Shown here: positions 25,278 to 34,476 of the stretch, one piece after another
Position numbering within the stretch: position 1 is the first letter of the stretch
Layout of the letters: every line of letters begins with the position of its first letter
NCBI GenBank assembly: GCA_944381575.1
Contig: CALWLS010000008.1
Location: 48,162 to 112,161, forward strand
Length of the DNA stretch: 64,000 nt
Source: an uncultured Lachnospiraceae bacterium
GTDB lineage: Bacteria; Bacillota; Clostridia; Lachnospirales; Lachnospiraceae
Reading direction: 5' to 3'
Made by a program: the position numbers and the translations under genes
The notes under the pieces: model-generated
What the model was told of the DNA's origin: nothing
Databases searched by the model: none
What the model saw: the letters and a program-made list of their open reading frames with translations, nothing else

Positions 25278-26022
25278 AAAAAGAATGGTCCCGGCAGTTT
25301 TTGCCATGGCCTTTATGCTTGCGGCTTCGTCCTGCGGGGACAGCGGGGATCAGGATACTATAGCGGCTGAAAGCCAGGCTGAGGAAGAGGCCGTGACTAA
25401 AGAAGAGACCGCATCTGAAGCGGATACCAAAGAAGCTTCAGCAAAGGAAAGATCTGCAGATAACGATGAGGGATCATCAGAGGCAGACGCGGAAACTGAA
25501 GCGGAGCAGAGGATAGAGTACGAGGGGACGCTTTCCGCCGGAGAAGCAAAGGAAAATGAGTCGCCGTATTATGGCATAATGCACGCTACTGTATTAAGCA
25601 TAAACGGCAAGCAGGGCGACAGCAGCACCATATATACCTTCAGCGATAAAAAGGATCCTGATAACGGATGGTCATTTTCAGGCCTTGAGATAAGGGATAT
25701 AGAGGCGGAGCTTGAAACCGGAGCCGATGTATGCGTGCTGTTTTCCGGGGATATTACCGGAGACGGTGAAAATGTTGAATTTATAGCTGTGCTCCCGGAC
25801 GGTGAATATACCATGCGCAGGATAGAGGGAGAAACTGTCAGCAATCTTATGAGTACATTTACGGTGCTCACAGACGGCGGAGAAGAGATCACCTTCCTTA
25901 AGGATAACTGCATGGTGGATGAAAACGCCTTGAGCTCAGACAGCGGAGACCACGTTATAGTTTATTATGCCGACGGCGGGGAGCTGGGAAATTTCCCTGC
26001 AAGGGTATTTAAGGGAAATTGA
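25246..26022 (+). CDS. Lipoprotein with acidic linker, unknown function
   Basis: The protein (258 aa from ATG 25246) has a basic N-terminus (RLKRSTVTDKKR), a hydrophobic core and a lipobox LAASSCG. An acidic Glu/Ala/Ser linker of about 55 residues follows, then a folded domain of about 150 residues with beta-strand character (SPYYGIMHATVLSING, VCVLFSGDITGDGENVEF). I do not recognise the domain. The gene starts inside the end of the peptidase gene; GAGGAG at 25233 sets the start at 25246 (or 25243). Confidence 0.7.
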   Translation: MRLKRSTVTDKKRMVPAVFAMAFMLAASSCGDSGDQDTIAAESQAEEEAVTKEETASEADTKEASAKERSADNDEGSSEADAETEAEQRIEYEGTLSAGEAKENESPYYGIMHATVLSINGKQGDSSTIYTFSDKKDPDNGWSFSGLEIRDIEAELETGADVCVLFSGDITGDGENVEFIAVLPDGEYTMRRIEGETVSNLMSTFTVLTDGGEEITFLKDNCMVDENALSSDSGDHVIVYYADGGELGNFPARVFKGN

Positions 26023-26045
26023 CGTAAAAAACTGAAAGGCCATGC

Positions 26046-26852
26046 ATGTTCAATACTAAGATAGACGATTTTTCCATAGAGGCGATAGCCGAATCCGGAC
26101 AGTGCTTCAGGATCGTTCCCTCGGAAAACGGGGGATACAGCGTAAACGCATTCGGGCATGTGGTGGATATCAAAAAGGAAGCTGACGGAAGCTTTACTTT
26201 TTCGTGCGATGAAAAAGAGTATCTGGATATATGGAAGGATTACTTCGATCTCGAAAATGATTACGAAAAATACAGAAGCATAGCCCTTAAGGACGACGAG
26301 TACCTGAACCGGGCCATAAGCTTTGGAAGCGGGATCAGGATACTTAATCAGGACCCATGGGAGATGCTGATCTCCTTTATCATATCCCAGAGGAAATCGG
26401 TGCCGGCCATAAGAACGAGCGTTGAGAGATTGTCGGCGATGTATGGGGAGGAGATCTCCGGGGGATATCATGCCTTTCCTGAGCCGGAGGCTCTTTTGAG
26501 GTCGGATACAGAGGGGTTAAGATCCTGCGGCCTGGGATACCGCGTTGAGTACATACAGAATGCGGCAGAGGCCGTATGCAGCGGAAGCCTTGATATAGAG
26601 GGGATGAAAAGGCTGAGTACGCAGGAACTTATAGAGAAGCTTATGGAGCTCAAGGGGGTCGGCATAAAGGTCGCCTCCTGCGTGGCCCTCTTTGGTTTTC
26701 ACAGGCTGGATACTGTCCCTGTGGACGTATGGATGAAGAGAGTGATAGATACTGTATACGGCGGAAGCCTGCCTGAGGAGTACGCGCCTTACGCCGGAGT
26801 CCTCCAGCAGTATATGTTTAATTATGCCAGGATCAATAAAGTAGGTATCTGA
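26046..26852 (+). CDS. 8-oxoguanine DNA glycosylase/AP lyase (OGG1 type)
   Basis: The 268-residue protein has an OGG N-terminal domain (ESGQCFR, FSCDEKEYLDIWKDYFDL) followed by the HhH-GPD domain. The catalytic lysine is Lys208 in GVGIKVASC and the aspartate is Asp227 in PVDVWMKRV. There are no FCL cluster cysteines at the end, as expected for OGG rather than EndoIII. It removes 8-oxoG from DNA. It is preceded and followed by envelope genes without a tight link. Confidence 0.9.
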   Translation: MFNTKIDDFSIEAIAESGQCFRIVPSENGGYSVNAFGHVVDIKKEADGSFTFSCDEKEYLDIWKDYFDLENDYEKYRSIALKDDEYLNRAISFGSGIRILNQDPWEMLISFIISQRKSVPAIRTSVERLSAMYGEEISGGYHAFPEPEALLRSDTEGLRSCGLGYRVEYIQNAAEAVCSGSLDIEGMKRLSTQELIEKLMELKGVGIKVASCVALFGFHRLDTVPVDVWMKRVIDTVYGGSLPEEYAPYAGVLQQYMFNYARINKVGI

Positions 26853-26856
26853 GGAT

Positions 26857-28311
26857 TTGAAGCAGCGTATAAACAGCATTATAAGGAGACTTGCCGCATT
26901 TACCGCAGCATTTTTTATTGCGGCGGGATTTTTTTCGCATACCTGCTTTTACATGTGGGCAAGGGCTGAAGCCTGGCCTTATCCCGGCGGTGAGATAACA
27001 GCGGAATCAGCGGTTGTGATGGATGCGGATACCGGAGCCGTTTTGTGGGGAAGGAATCAGGACGTACAGTATTATCCCGCCTCGATAACCAAGATCATGA
27101 CGGCTCTTGTGGTACTGGAAAACTGCGAGCTGAATGAAAAGGTGCCGATAACTGCAAATGCGGTCTATGGGCTTGAGAGCGGAGCAACCAATGTGGCTCT
27201 TTCGGTAGACGACATACTTACCGTAGAGGATCTGTTAAATGCTCTGCTTTTGAGATCGGCGAACGATGCGGCAAACGCCCTTGCCATATATGTGGGAGGA
27301 AGCGTGAGCGGGTTTGCAGAAATGATGAATGAAAAGGCGGCGGAGCTCGGATGTGAGAATACTGATTTCAGGAATCCCAGCGGTCTGACTGATGATGAGC
27401 ACATGACTACGGCTTATGATATGGCGCTTATTATGAGAGCCTGCGTCAATAATCAGGATTTTCTTGATATAGAGGCGAATGATAAGTATAAGCTGTCTCC
27501 CACTAAGCGGTATCCCGGAGGGCTTACGGTGTCTATGGAGCATAAGATGATGATCGATGGTACCGGATACACCGATGACAGGGTGATAGCCGGAAAGACC
27601 GGGTTTATAACCGCCAGCGGAAACACCCTCGTGACCTGTGCGAAGCAGGATGGAAGGAGAGTTATCGCCGTAGTGCTAAAGGACAGGACGCCTTATCATT
27701 ATACGGATACTGAAAAGCTCCTGGACTTCGGTTTCAGCCAGTTTGAAAACCTTACCATAGATGATCCTGTAGGGCGTTTTTATTCTGCTCAAAGACTTGT
27801 GGCGGATAAGATATGTACCGGACAGAGCAGCGACAACATAGTCGCTTACGGGGACGCGGTAGTCACGGTGCCTAAAGGGAGCGGTACCGACGCCATAAGC
27901 GTAAGATATGAATATAACCTTAAGGAGGATGCGCCGGACAGGAGCGTAGCCCTTTTGAAGTTCTATATGGAGGACAGAAATGTGGGCAGCGTGTATCTGT
28001 TAAATGACAGCGAGTCCACAGTGGGAATAGCATCGCTGGAGCCGGATACTGCAGCTAAGGCGGCGGTGGGATTAAGCGTCGTCATAGCGGCGGCTGCAGG
28101 AGCTGCCCTGCTGCTTACCGGAGGCTTAAAGGCCAAAGCCGTTAAGGATGAAAAGCTCCGCAGGCAGAGATTTATAGAAAAACGAAACCAAAGGCTTGAG
28201 TCCATGGGCATGAGCGTCGAGGAATTTGAACAGTTCAAGAACGACAGCAGGATGAAGAGCAGACAGAGGAGAAATGAAAGGTCCGGATCATATAAGAGAA
28301 AAAATATTTAA
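26857..28311 (+). CDS. D-alanyl-D-alanine carboxypeptidase (DacF/PBP5 family)
   Basis: The 484-residue penicillin-binding protein has a signal peptide, then all three active-site motifs: SxxK with Ser76 and Lys79 (PASITK), SxN with Ser134 and Asn136 (SAND), and KTG with Lys247. After a beta-rich PBP5 C-terminal domain comes one transmembrane helix (AAVGLSVVIAAAAGAALLL) and a basic cytosolic tail with coiled-coil character. It trims the terminal D-Ala from peptidoglycan stem peptides. It starts at TTG 26857, 4 bp past the glycosylase stop. Its end overlaps gtrA. Confidence 0.92.
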   Translation: MKQRINSIIRRLAAFTAAFFIAAGFFSHTCFYMWARAEAWPYPGGEITAESAVVMDADTGAVLWGRNQDVQYYPASITKIMTALVVLENCELNEKVPITANAVYGLESGATNVALSVDDILTVEDLLNALLLRSANDAANALAIYVGGSVSGFAEMMNEKAAELGCENTDFRNPSGLTDDEHMTTAYDMALIMRACVNNQDFLDIEANDKYKLSPTKRYPGGLTVSMEHKMMIDGTGYTDDRVIAGKTGFITASGNTLVTCAKQDGRRVIAVVLKDRTPYHYTDTEKLLDFGFSQFENLTIDDPVGRFYSAQRLVADKICTGQSSDNIVAYGDAVVTVPKGSGTDAISVRYEYNLKEDAPDRSVALLKFYMEDRNVGSVYLLNDSESTVGIASLEPDTAAKAAVGLSVVIAAAAGAALLLTGGLKAKAVKDEKLRRQRFIEKRNQRLESMGMSVEEFEQFKNDSRMKSRQRRNERSGSYKRKNI

Positions 28312-28711
28312 TTATGAGACCGTTTCATATGTCATAGCAGGCGTCCTTACCACGGCGGTGGACTATATCGTATTCATTATAGTAAATGAAGCGTTAAGAG
28401 CCCATGGCATATCGGAGATGAAGGCTGTCACGGCGGCTACGGCGGTATCCTGGGCAGCTGCGGTGCTGTTTGCTTATGCGGCCAATAAATTTGCGGTATT
28501 TAAAAACTTTGATATTAAGCCGGCACATATGGTAAGGGAATTTTCGGCCTTTGTTTCCGCAAGGGTCTTAAGCGGAGCGATAACACTTATACTGATGTGG
28601 CTTATGACCGGCTTTGCGGGATGGAACGAGTATCTGGCAAAGGTGATCACTTCCGTATTTAATGTGGTGTTCAATTATGTTGCAAGTAAGCTCTTTATTT
28701 TCAAAAAGTAG
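28274..28711 (+). CDS. GtrA family membrane protein
   Basis: The 145-residue protein has four helices and GtrA signatures: SYVIAGVLTTAVDYIVF, SWAAAVLFAYAANKFAVF and a C-terminal FNVVFNYVASKLFIF. GtrA proteins help flip or use polyprenyl-phosphate sugars in glycan decoration. The gene overlaps dacF by 38 bp and the YfhO gene by about 35 bp, so the three should be made together. Confidence 0.9.
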   Translation: MKGPDHIREKIFNYETVSYVIAGVLTTAVDYIVFIIVNEALRAHGISEMKAVTAATAVSWAAAVLFAYAANKFAVFKNFDIKPAHMVREFSAFVSARVLSGAITLILMWLMTGFAGWNEYLAKVITSVFNVVFNYVASKLFIFKK

Positions 28712-31274
28712 AAATGTATGCCTTTTAAGCTTCATTACCGTTTCTTTGATATTTTTGTTCGTGACGATCGCAGGGGAGGTATATCCTTTCGGGGATCAGT
28801 GCATACTGAGGACGGATATGTACCATCAGTACGCACCGTTTTTTTCTGAGCTCAGGAATAAATTAAGGTCGGGAGAGACACTGAACTTTACCTGGAATTT
28901 AGGGCTTGGAGTTAATTTTACCGCCATAATAGCCTACTATCTTGCGAGCCCATTAAATCTTTTGGTGGCTTTTGTGAGCGAGGACCATGTCATAGAGTTC
29001 ATGACGGTGCTCATTATAGTAAAGGCAGGGCTCGCAGCGGCGTCGATGGCTTACTATTTAAAGTCGAATTCGCCGGAAAACGGAGCCGGCGCCTATCTGT
29101 TCAGCCTTTTTTACGGACTCAGCGGATACATATGCGCCTATTACTGGAACCTGATGTGGCTGGACGCGGTGATCATGTTCCCGATAACCGTACTGGGAGC
29201 GGAAAGGCTTATAAAGGGCAGGAGCGGCATACTCTACGGGGCGGCTCTTGGCTTCAGTATTTTTTCAAATTATTACATTTCCATACTTATCTGTATATTC
29301 CTTGTGTTTTACTTCTTTTTGTACAGCTTGGCGATCCTTGGTACGGATATAAGGCAGTTTTTCAAGGCGGGCATACGCTTTGCTGCATGGAGCCTTCTTG
29401 CGGCAGGTCTGGCCTCAGTCATGCTGCTTCCGGAGATCTACGCCTTTACCCTGACGGCTTCAAGCTCCAACGAATTCCCGAAGGTGTATACGGACTATTT
29501 TTCACTGCTTTCCGAGCTTGCAAGGCATCTTCCGATGGTGGAAACGGAGCAGGGGCTGGATCACTGGCCGAATATTTACTGCGGTACGGGAGTGCTGTTT
29601 TTAATAGTGTTGTATGTATCCAACAGGAGGATACCTTTAAGGGAGAAGGCGGCGTATATCGCCATGGCCTTTTTCATGCTTGCGGGCTTTGCCATAAACG
29701 TGCTTAATTTCATATGGCACGGTATGCATTATCCCAACTCCCTGCCGGCGAGGCAGTCCTTCATATATATCTTCCTGATACTGTTCATGTGCTTCAGGGC
29801 CTGGGAAAATACCGGCTGTATGACAAAGCGGGAGATAGTAAGGGCTTTTGCGGTCTCAATGATACTGATTCTTTTCTGGCAGGATACGGCTGAGGATGAC
29901 GCCTTTCCTTTCGGGTCCTTTTACATGGCCCTTGTGCTTACGGCGGCCTATGCCCTGTTTATGCATATGTTCAGGAGCGGCAGGACGAGGCGCAGGCTCA
30001 TAGGAGCCGCCGTGTTTATGACGGCGCTGATCGAGCTTTCGGCAAATACGGCCTATACCTCGATAACAACTACCTCGAGGAAGGCCTATACGGATGATAA
30101 CGCCGATGTAAGGATACTTACGGCAGAGGCTGAAGGCCTGTCCGATGGATTTTACCGTATGGAGAGAAGCCAGAGAAAGTCCAAGGATGACGGAGCCTGG
30201 CTCAATTTCCCCTCCGCCTCCCTGTTCAGCTCCATGGCGAATGCGGACTGCAGTGATTTCTTCAGGAAGTTAGGCTGTGAGGCATCTACCAACGCATACA
30301 GCATAACGGGCTCTACTCCGCTGGTGGATATGCTGCTTGGGATCAACTATGAATTAAATACCGATGCTTATCAGGAAACGGGCATAAGCAGGATAATATC
30401 GGCTTTAGGCCATACGAACCTTTATGAAAATACCTATGCCCTGAGCCCGGGCTTTGTTATGCCTCAGAAAATGGCGTCGGAATGGATGATAGATTCGGAT
30501 GATCCGGCTCTTGTGCAGAATTCCCTCTGCGATGCGCTTAAGACAGAACAGATACTCATACCGGTATATAACGGAGGCAGCTCCGTCGACGGGGAGTGCG
30601 CGGTGACCATAAGCGAGACGGGGCTTTACTACGCCTATGAGGAAAATTTTGACGCAGGAGATATTACCGTAAGCCGTCCGGCTAAAAAGAAAACCTATAC
30701 AAATCTTGACAGAAGCTATTTTATGGAGCTCGGAAAATGTGAACGCGGAGAGCTTATCACATTTACAGCTGAAAATAAGGGATATGATCCCGGCATAATC
30801 ATATACAGGCTGAACGAGAACGCCTTAAAAAGCATATATGAGATATTAAGCCCGGGAGAGCTGAAGATATCGGCCTTAGGCGACGACTATATAAGAGGTT
30901 CGGTCACGGTGGACACGGATGCCCTGGGATATAGCTATGACAGGGCCAGCATGCTCATGACCATACCGTATGACGAGGGCTGGAGAGTCTACGTGGACGG
31001 TGAAGAAACCGAGATATATAAGGGACTTGGAACCTTCATAAGCTTTTATGTAAGCGGCGGTGTCCATGATATAGAACTTAAATATTTTCCTAAGGGCCTT
31101 AAAGCAGGAGCTGCCATAAGCCTCATCAGCCTTATGATCCTTGCGGGAACGGCGGTGCTTCAGTACGGCCCGGGGCGGCTGAGGAAAACAGAGGCTCCTG
31201 ATGATGCTCTGGATGACGTGGATAATCATGCTTTGGGCGATGGGGATAATCAAGGCTTGAAGATGGATAATTAA
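28677..31274 (+). CDS. YfhO family membrane protein (GT-C-like)
   Basis: The protein (865 aa from ATG 28677; an ATG at 28662 is an alternative) has about 12-13 helices, with the YfhO signature DMYHQYAPFFSELRNKLRSGE after the first helix and FTWNLGLGVNFTAIIAYYLASP. A large extracellular domain follows, then a last helix near residue 830. YfhO in Gram-positives glycosylates lipoteichoic or wall polymers from lipid-linked sugars, working with GtrA/GtrB-type partners. The neighbouring gtrA gene fits this. The C-terminus is acidic with a DDALDDVDNHALGDGDN repeat. Confidence 0.9.
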   Translation: MLQVSSLFSKSRNVCLLSFITVSLIFLFVTIAGEVYPFGDQCILRTDMYHQYAPFFSELRNKLRSGETLNFTWNLGLGVNFTAIIAYYLASPLNLLVAFVSEDHVIEFMTVLIIVKAGLAAASMAYYLKSNSPENGAGAYLFSLFYGLSGYICAYYWNLMWLDAVIMFPITVLGAERLIKGRSGILYGAALGFSIFSNYYISILICIFLVFYFFLYSLAILGTDIRQFFKAGIRFAAWSLLAAGLASVMLLPEIYAFTLTASSSNEFPKVYTDYFSLLSELARHLPMVETEQGLDHWPNIYCGTGVLFLIVLYVSNRRIPLREKAAYIAMAFFMLAGFAINVLNFIWHGMHYPNSLPARQSFIYIFLILFMCFRAWENTGCMTKREIVRAFAVSMILILFWQDTAEDDAFPFGSFYMALVLTAAYALFMHMFRSGRTRRRLIGAAVFMTALIELSANTAYTSITTTSRKAYTDDNADVRILTAEAEGLSDGFYRMERSQRKSKDDGAWLNFPSASLFSSMANADCSDFFRKLGCEASTNAYSITGSTPLVDMLLGINYELNTDAYQETGISRIISALGHTNLYENTYALSPGFVMPQKMASEWMIDSDDPALVQNSLCDALKTEQILIPVYNGGSSVDGECAVTISETGLYYAYEENFDAGDITVSRPAKKKTYTNLDRSYFMELGKCERGELITFTAENKGYDPGIIIYRLNENALKSIYEILSPGELKISALGDDYIRGSVTVDTDALGYSYDRASMLMTIPYDEGWRVYVDGEETEIYKGLGTFISFYVSGGVHDIELKYFPKGLKAGAAISLISLMILAGTAVLQYGPGRLRKTEAPDDALDDVDNHALGDGDNQGLKMDN

Positions 31275-31352
31275 TAAAGTATAATTACGTAATCATAAAA
31301 ATACATGCTGCCCGCATGCGCGGACGGACATTTATATAAGGAGATCATATCA

Positions 31353-31865
31353 ATGACGTTATTAGAGCAGTGGAGGAACAAGGCATACGGAGATGTGCTT
31401 GACGCAAGGCAGAGGGACCAGCTGTGGAACACTTACTTTGCAATAGAAAAGGGTATATACGAAAAGATACTGAGCGATCCGTCAAAGGTCTACGAGGGGA
31501 CGCTTAAGGAACTGGCAGAGCTTTTCGGAACAAATATAGAGATAATGACGGGATTCATCGACGGTATAGATGATTCCCTTAAGGGCTACCACAACCCGAT
31601 CGATACCATGGATGAGGATACCGTCCTCAAGATCGAGATCGATCCTGAGATGCTCTACTACAATATGGTGGGGGCAAAGGCAAACTGGCTGTATGAGCTT
31701 CCGGAGTGGGACAGCATACTTACAGAGGAAAAAAGGAAGGAGCTTTACCACAAGAACAAGGTTTCAGGTACGGTAAAGCGCGAAGGCAAAAAGGTTTATC
31801 CTAACGACCCTTGTCCTTGCGGAAGCGGCAAAAAGTATAAAAAATGCTGCGGCAGGAACGCATGA
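31353..31865 (+). CDS. SEC-C metal-binding motif protein
   Basis: The 170-residue cytosolic protein ends in the SEC-C zinc motif ([13 protein letters not shown]) found at the end of SecA and in many small proteins. The N-terminal 140 residues are helical and acidic and match the clostridial group of short SEC-C proteins. Its partner is unknown; zinc and ribosome or SecB-like contacts are known for SecA only. ATG 31353 follows AAGGAG. Confidence 0.85.
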   Translation: MTLLEQWRNKAYGDVLDARQRDQLWNTYFAIEKGIYEKILSDPSKVYEGTLKELAELFGTNIEIMTGFIDGIDDSLKGYHNPIDTMDEDTVLKIEIDPEMLYYNMVGAKANWLYELPEWDSILTEEKRKELYHKNKVSGTVKREGKKVYPNDPCPCGSGKKYKKCCGRNA

Positions 31866-31909
31866 ATTTAAATTATCCGCGATCCGGAGCAGTTGAGTCC
31901 GGGAAGCGT

Positions 31910-31940
31910 AAGGAACTGAATAGATTTCAGTTCCTTTTTT
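31910..31940 (+). terminator. Rho-independent terminator
   Basis: AAGGAACTGAA pairs with TTCAGTTCCTT around a 5-nt loop and is followed by TTTT. It ends the SEC-C protein transcript. Confidence 0.92.
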
Positions 31941-31953
31941 ATAGGATCAGACG

Positions 31954-32463
31954 ATGAATATAAAAAAAACAGTATTCTATGCGCTTGCCGTCGCGATAGG
32001 CCTCACGCTTTCATATGTGGAGCTCCTGATACCCGTTAATTTGGGCGTGCCGGGGGCCAAAATAGGCCTGCCCAATATTATGACCATACTGATGCTGTAC
32101 GTATTTGGAGCGGCTCCGGCTTTTTATACGGCGGCTCTCCGAATAGTATTGAGCGGTTTTCTGTACGGCAATCTTTTTTCCATAGTTTATTCCTTTGCCG
32201 GGCTTATACTGAGCCTTGGGACGATGCTCCTGATGAAACGGACGGGAAGATTCGGGGTCCTGGGAGTGAGCAGCGTCGGCGGAGTCATGCATAACCTGGG
32301 ACAGCTTATAATGGCGGCGCTTCTTACAAATATATATGTTTTTACCTATTTTCCCTTACTGGTATTCTGCGGTGTCATTGCGGGAATACTCACGGGAACT
32401 GCCGGAGGCATGATCACGGGAAGGATTTCAGTTTTTTTAAGGAAAACCTTAAATGAGATGTAA
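31954..32463 (+). CDS. Gx transporter family protein (ECF S-component-like)
   Basis: The 169-residue membrane protein has five to six helices with the family pattern GLPNIMTILMLYVFG and GVSSVGGVMHNLGQL. It belongs to the family once named heptaprenyl diphosphate synthase component I, now considered an ECF-type substrate-binding subunit. Its usual partner, a small NusG-II/FMN-binding protein, is not next to it here. The substrate is unknown. Confidence 0.85.
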   Translation: MNIKKTVFYALAVAIGLTLSYVELLIPVNLGVPGAKIGLPNIMTILMLYVFGAAPAFYTAALRIVLSGFLYGNLFSIVYSFAGLILSLGTMLLMKRTGRFGVLGVSSVGGVMHNLGQLIMAALLTNIYVFTYFPLLVFCGVIAGILTGTAGGMITGRISVFLRKTLNEM

Positions 32464-32571
32464 GCTATGTATGTGGCAATATAGCCTGCGATATGGTAAA
32501 ATCATTAATTGTCGAAAATCGGTCTTATCAGGGCCGTATCATAATTTTAAACAGTTTTCGGAAAGAGTTTT

Positions 32572-34476
32572 ATGGATCCTGATCAGTTAAGAAATAAAAA
32601 ACAAAACAGGAAGAACGGGATGCCGGGAGGCGGCCCTGATCTGTTACAGAGTCTGCTGACCCTGTTTACGGTGGGGTGCATCGCGTTTTTTATAATGAGC
32701 TACGGACGGGCTGTCATAAGGGACCGTTCGAGCGCAGAGGTCTCCTACGACCAGTTTTATGACATGGTGGAGGCCGGAGACGTCGAGTCGGTAAGGTTTG
32801 ATAATACCACAGTATCTATAAGCGTAAAGCCTGATTCTGAGGAGTACTCCCCGCTTATACATTATTATGCCTATCTTACGGATGACCCTTTAAGGACCCA
32901 GATGCTGCTGCAGCATGACGTTACCATATATCAGGATAAGCCTGATACCAGCGGCATCATATGGGACATACTCATAGGGGTAGTGCTGCCGTTTGCCTGC
33001 ATATTCCTGTTCATGAACATCATGATGAGGAAGGCCGGAGGCTCCGGAGGACTGATGGGCGTGGGCAAGTCAAACGCCAAGATGTATATGCAGAAAGATA
33101 CAGGAGTGACATTTGCCGACGTGGCAGGAGAGGACGAGGCAAAGGAATCCTTAGTGGAGATAGTGGACTTTCTGCATAATCCAGCGAAGTACCGCAGCAT
33201 CGGAGCAAAGCTTCCTAAGGGAGCGCTTTTGGTAGGACCGCCTGGAACAGGAAAAACGCTGCTTGCGAAGGCAGTTGCAGGAGAGGCTGAGGTGCCGTTC
33301 TTTTCACTTACGGGTTCTGATTTTGTGGAGATGTTCGTCGGCGTCGGAGCTTCAAGGGTGAGAGACCTTTTTAAGCAGGCAAACGCCGTGGCCCCATGCA
33401 TAGTTTTCATAGATGAGATAGACGCCATCGGAAAGTCAAGGGATTCGCGCTATGGCGGAGGAAATGACGAAAGGGAGCAGACGCTTAACCAGCTGCTTTC
33501 AGAGATGGACGGCTTTGATCCCGGGACAGGGATAATGGTGCTCGGAGCCACCAACAGGCCTGAGATCCTGGATCCGGCCCTGATGAGGCCGGGACGCTTC
33601 GACAGGCGTGTTATAGTTGAAAAGCCGGATCTTAAGGGAAGGGTCAATATCCTGAAAGTACATTCCAAGGGAGTGAAGCTGGACGATAGCGTGGATTTTG
33701 AGGAGATAGGCCTTGCGACGAGCGGAGCCGTCGGGGCGGATCTTGCCAACATGATGAATGAGGCTGCCATAATGGCGGTAAAGAACGGAAGGCATGCTGT
33801 AAGCCAGGCCGATCTGTTTGAAGCCGTGGAGGTGGTGCTCGTGGGCAAGGAAAAGAAGGACAGGATACTTTCCCAGGAGGAAAGGAAGATAGTTTCCTAC
33901 CATGAGGTGGGACACGCCCTTATAGCCGCCATACAAAAGGATGCTGAGCCGGTACAGAAGATCACCATAGTTCCGAGGACCATGGGAGCCCTGGGCTATG
34001 TAATGCAGGTGCCGGAAGAGGAAAAATACCTCAATACCAAAAAAGAGCTGGAGGCAATGCTGGTAACTTTCCTTGGAGGAAGGGCAGCCGAAGCCCTGGT
34101 ATTTGATTCCGTGACCACCGGAGCGGCCAACGATATAGAAAAGGCCACCGATCTTGCAAGGAACATGATCACAAGATACGGCATGAGTGAGAAGTTCGGG
34201 CTTATGAGCCTTGCCAAGGTACAGGATATGTATCTGTCAGGAAGAACGGTATTAGACTGCGGCGACGCCACGGCGGCGGACATAGATAATGAAGTAAAGA
34301 AGATGCTGGACAAGGCCTATGAGGAGGCCAAAAAGATAATCAGCGAGAACATGGAGGCCCTTGACAGGATAGCCGCTTATCTTATTGAGAAAGAGACGAT
34401 AACCGGTAAGGAGTTCATGGATATTTTAAACGAGGTGAGAAATAAAGATGATATCGTTAAAGAAGAGGATCAGTAG
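32572..34476 (+). CDS. ftsH: ATP-dependent zinc metalloprotease FtsH
   Basis: The 634-residue protein has two N-terminal transmembrane helices (about 20-42 and 120-140) around an extracellular domain, then the AAA+ module with Walker A GPPGTGKT at 222-229, Walker B FIDEID and the arginine-finger region RPGRFDRR. The M41 protease domain has HEVGH at 444-448. It degrades membrane and short-lived proteins. It ends 29 bp past the start of a carboxypeptidase gene, an unusual pairing. Confidence 0.96.
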   Translation: MDPDQLRNKKQNRKNGMPGGGPDLLQSLLTLFTVGCIAFFIMSYGRAVIRDRSSAEVSYDQFYDMVEAGDVESVRFDNTTVSISVKPDSEEYSPLIHYYAYLTDDPLRTQMLLQHDVTIYQDKPDTSGIIWDILIGVVLPFACIFLFMNIMMRKAGGSGGLMGVGKSNAKMYMQKDTGVTFADVAGEDEAKESLVEIVDFLHNPAKYRSIGAKLPKGALLVGPPGTGKTLLAKAVAGEAEVPFFSLTGSDFVEMFVGVGASRVRDLFKQANAVAPCIVFIDEIDAIGKSRDSRYGGGNDEREQTLNQLLSEMDGFDPGTGIMVLGATNRPEILDPALMRPGRFDRRVIVEKPDLKGRVNILKVHSKGVKLDDSVDFEEIGLATSGAVGADLANMMNEAAIMAVKNGRHAVSQADLFEAVEVVLVGKEKKDRILSQEERKIVSYHEVGHALIAAIQKDAEPVQKITIVPRTMGALGYVMQVPEEEKYLNTKKELEAMLVTFLGGRAAEALVFDSVTTGAANDIEKATDLARNMITRYGMSEKFGLMSLAKVQDMYLSGRTVLDCGDATAADIDNEVKKMLDKAYEEAKKIISENMEALDRIAAYLIEKETITGKEFMDILNEVRNKDDIVKEEDQ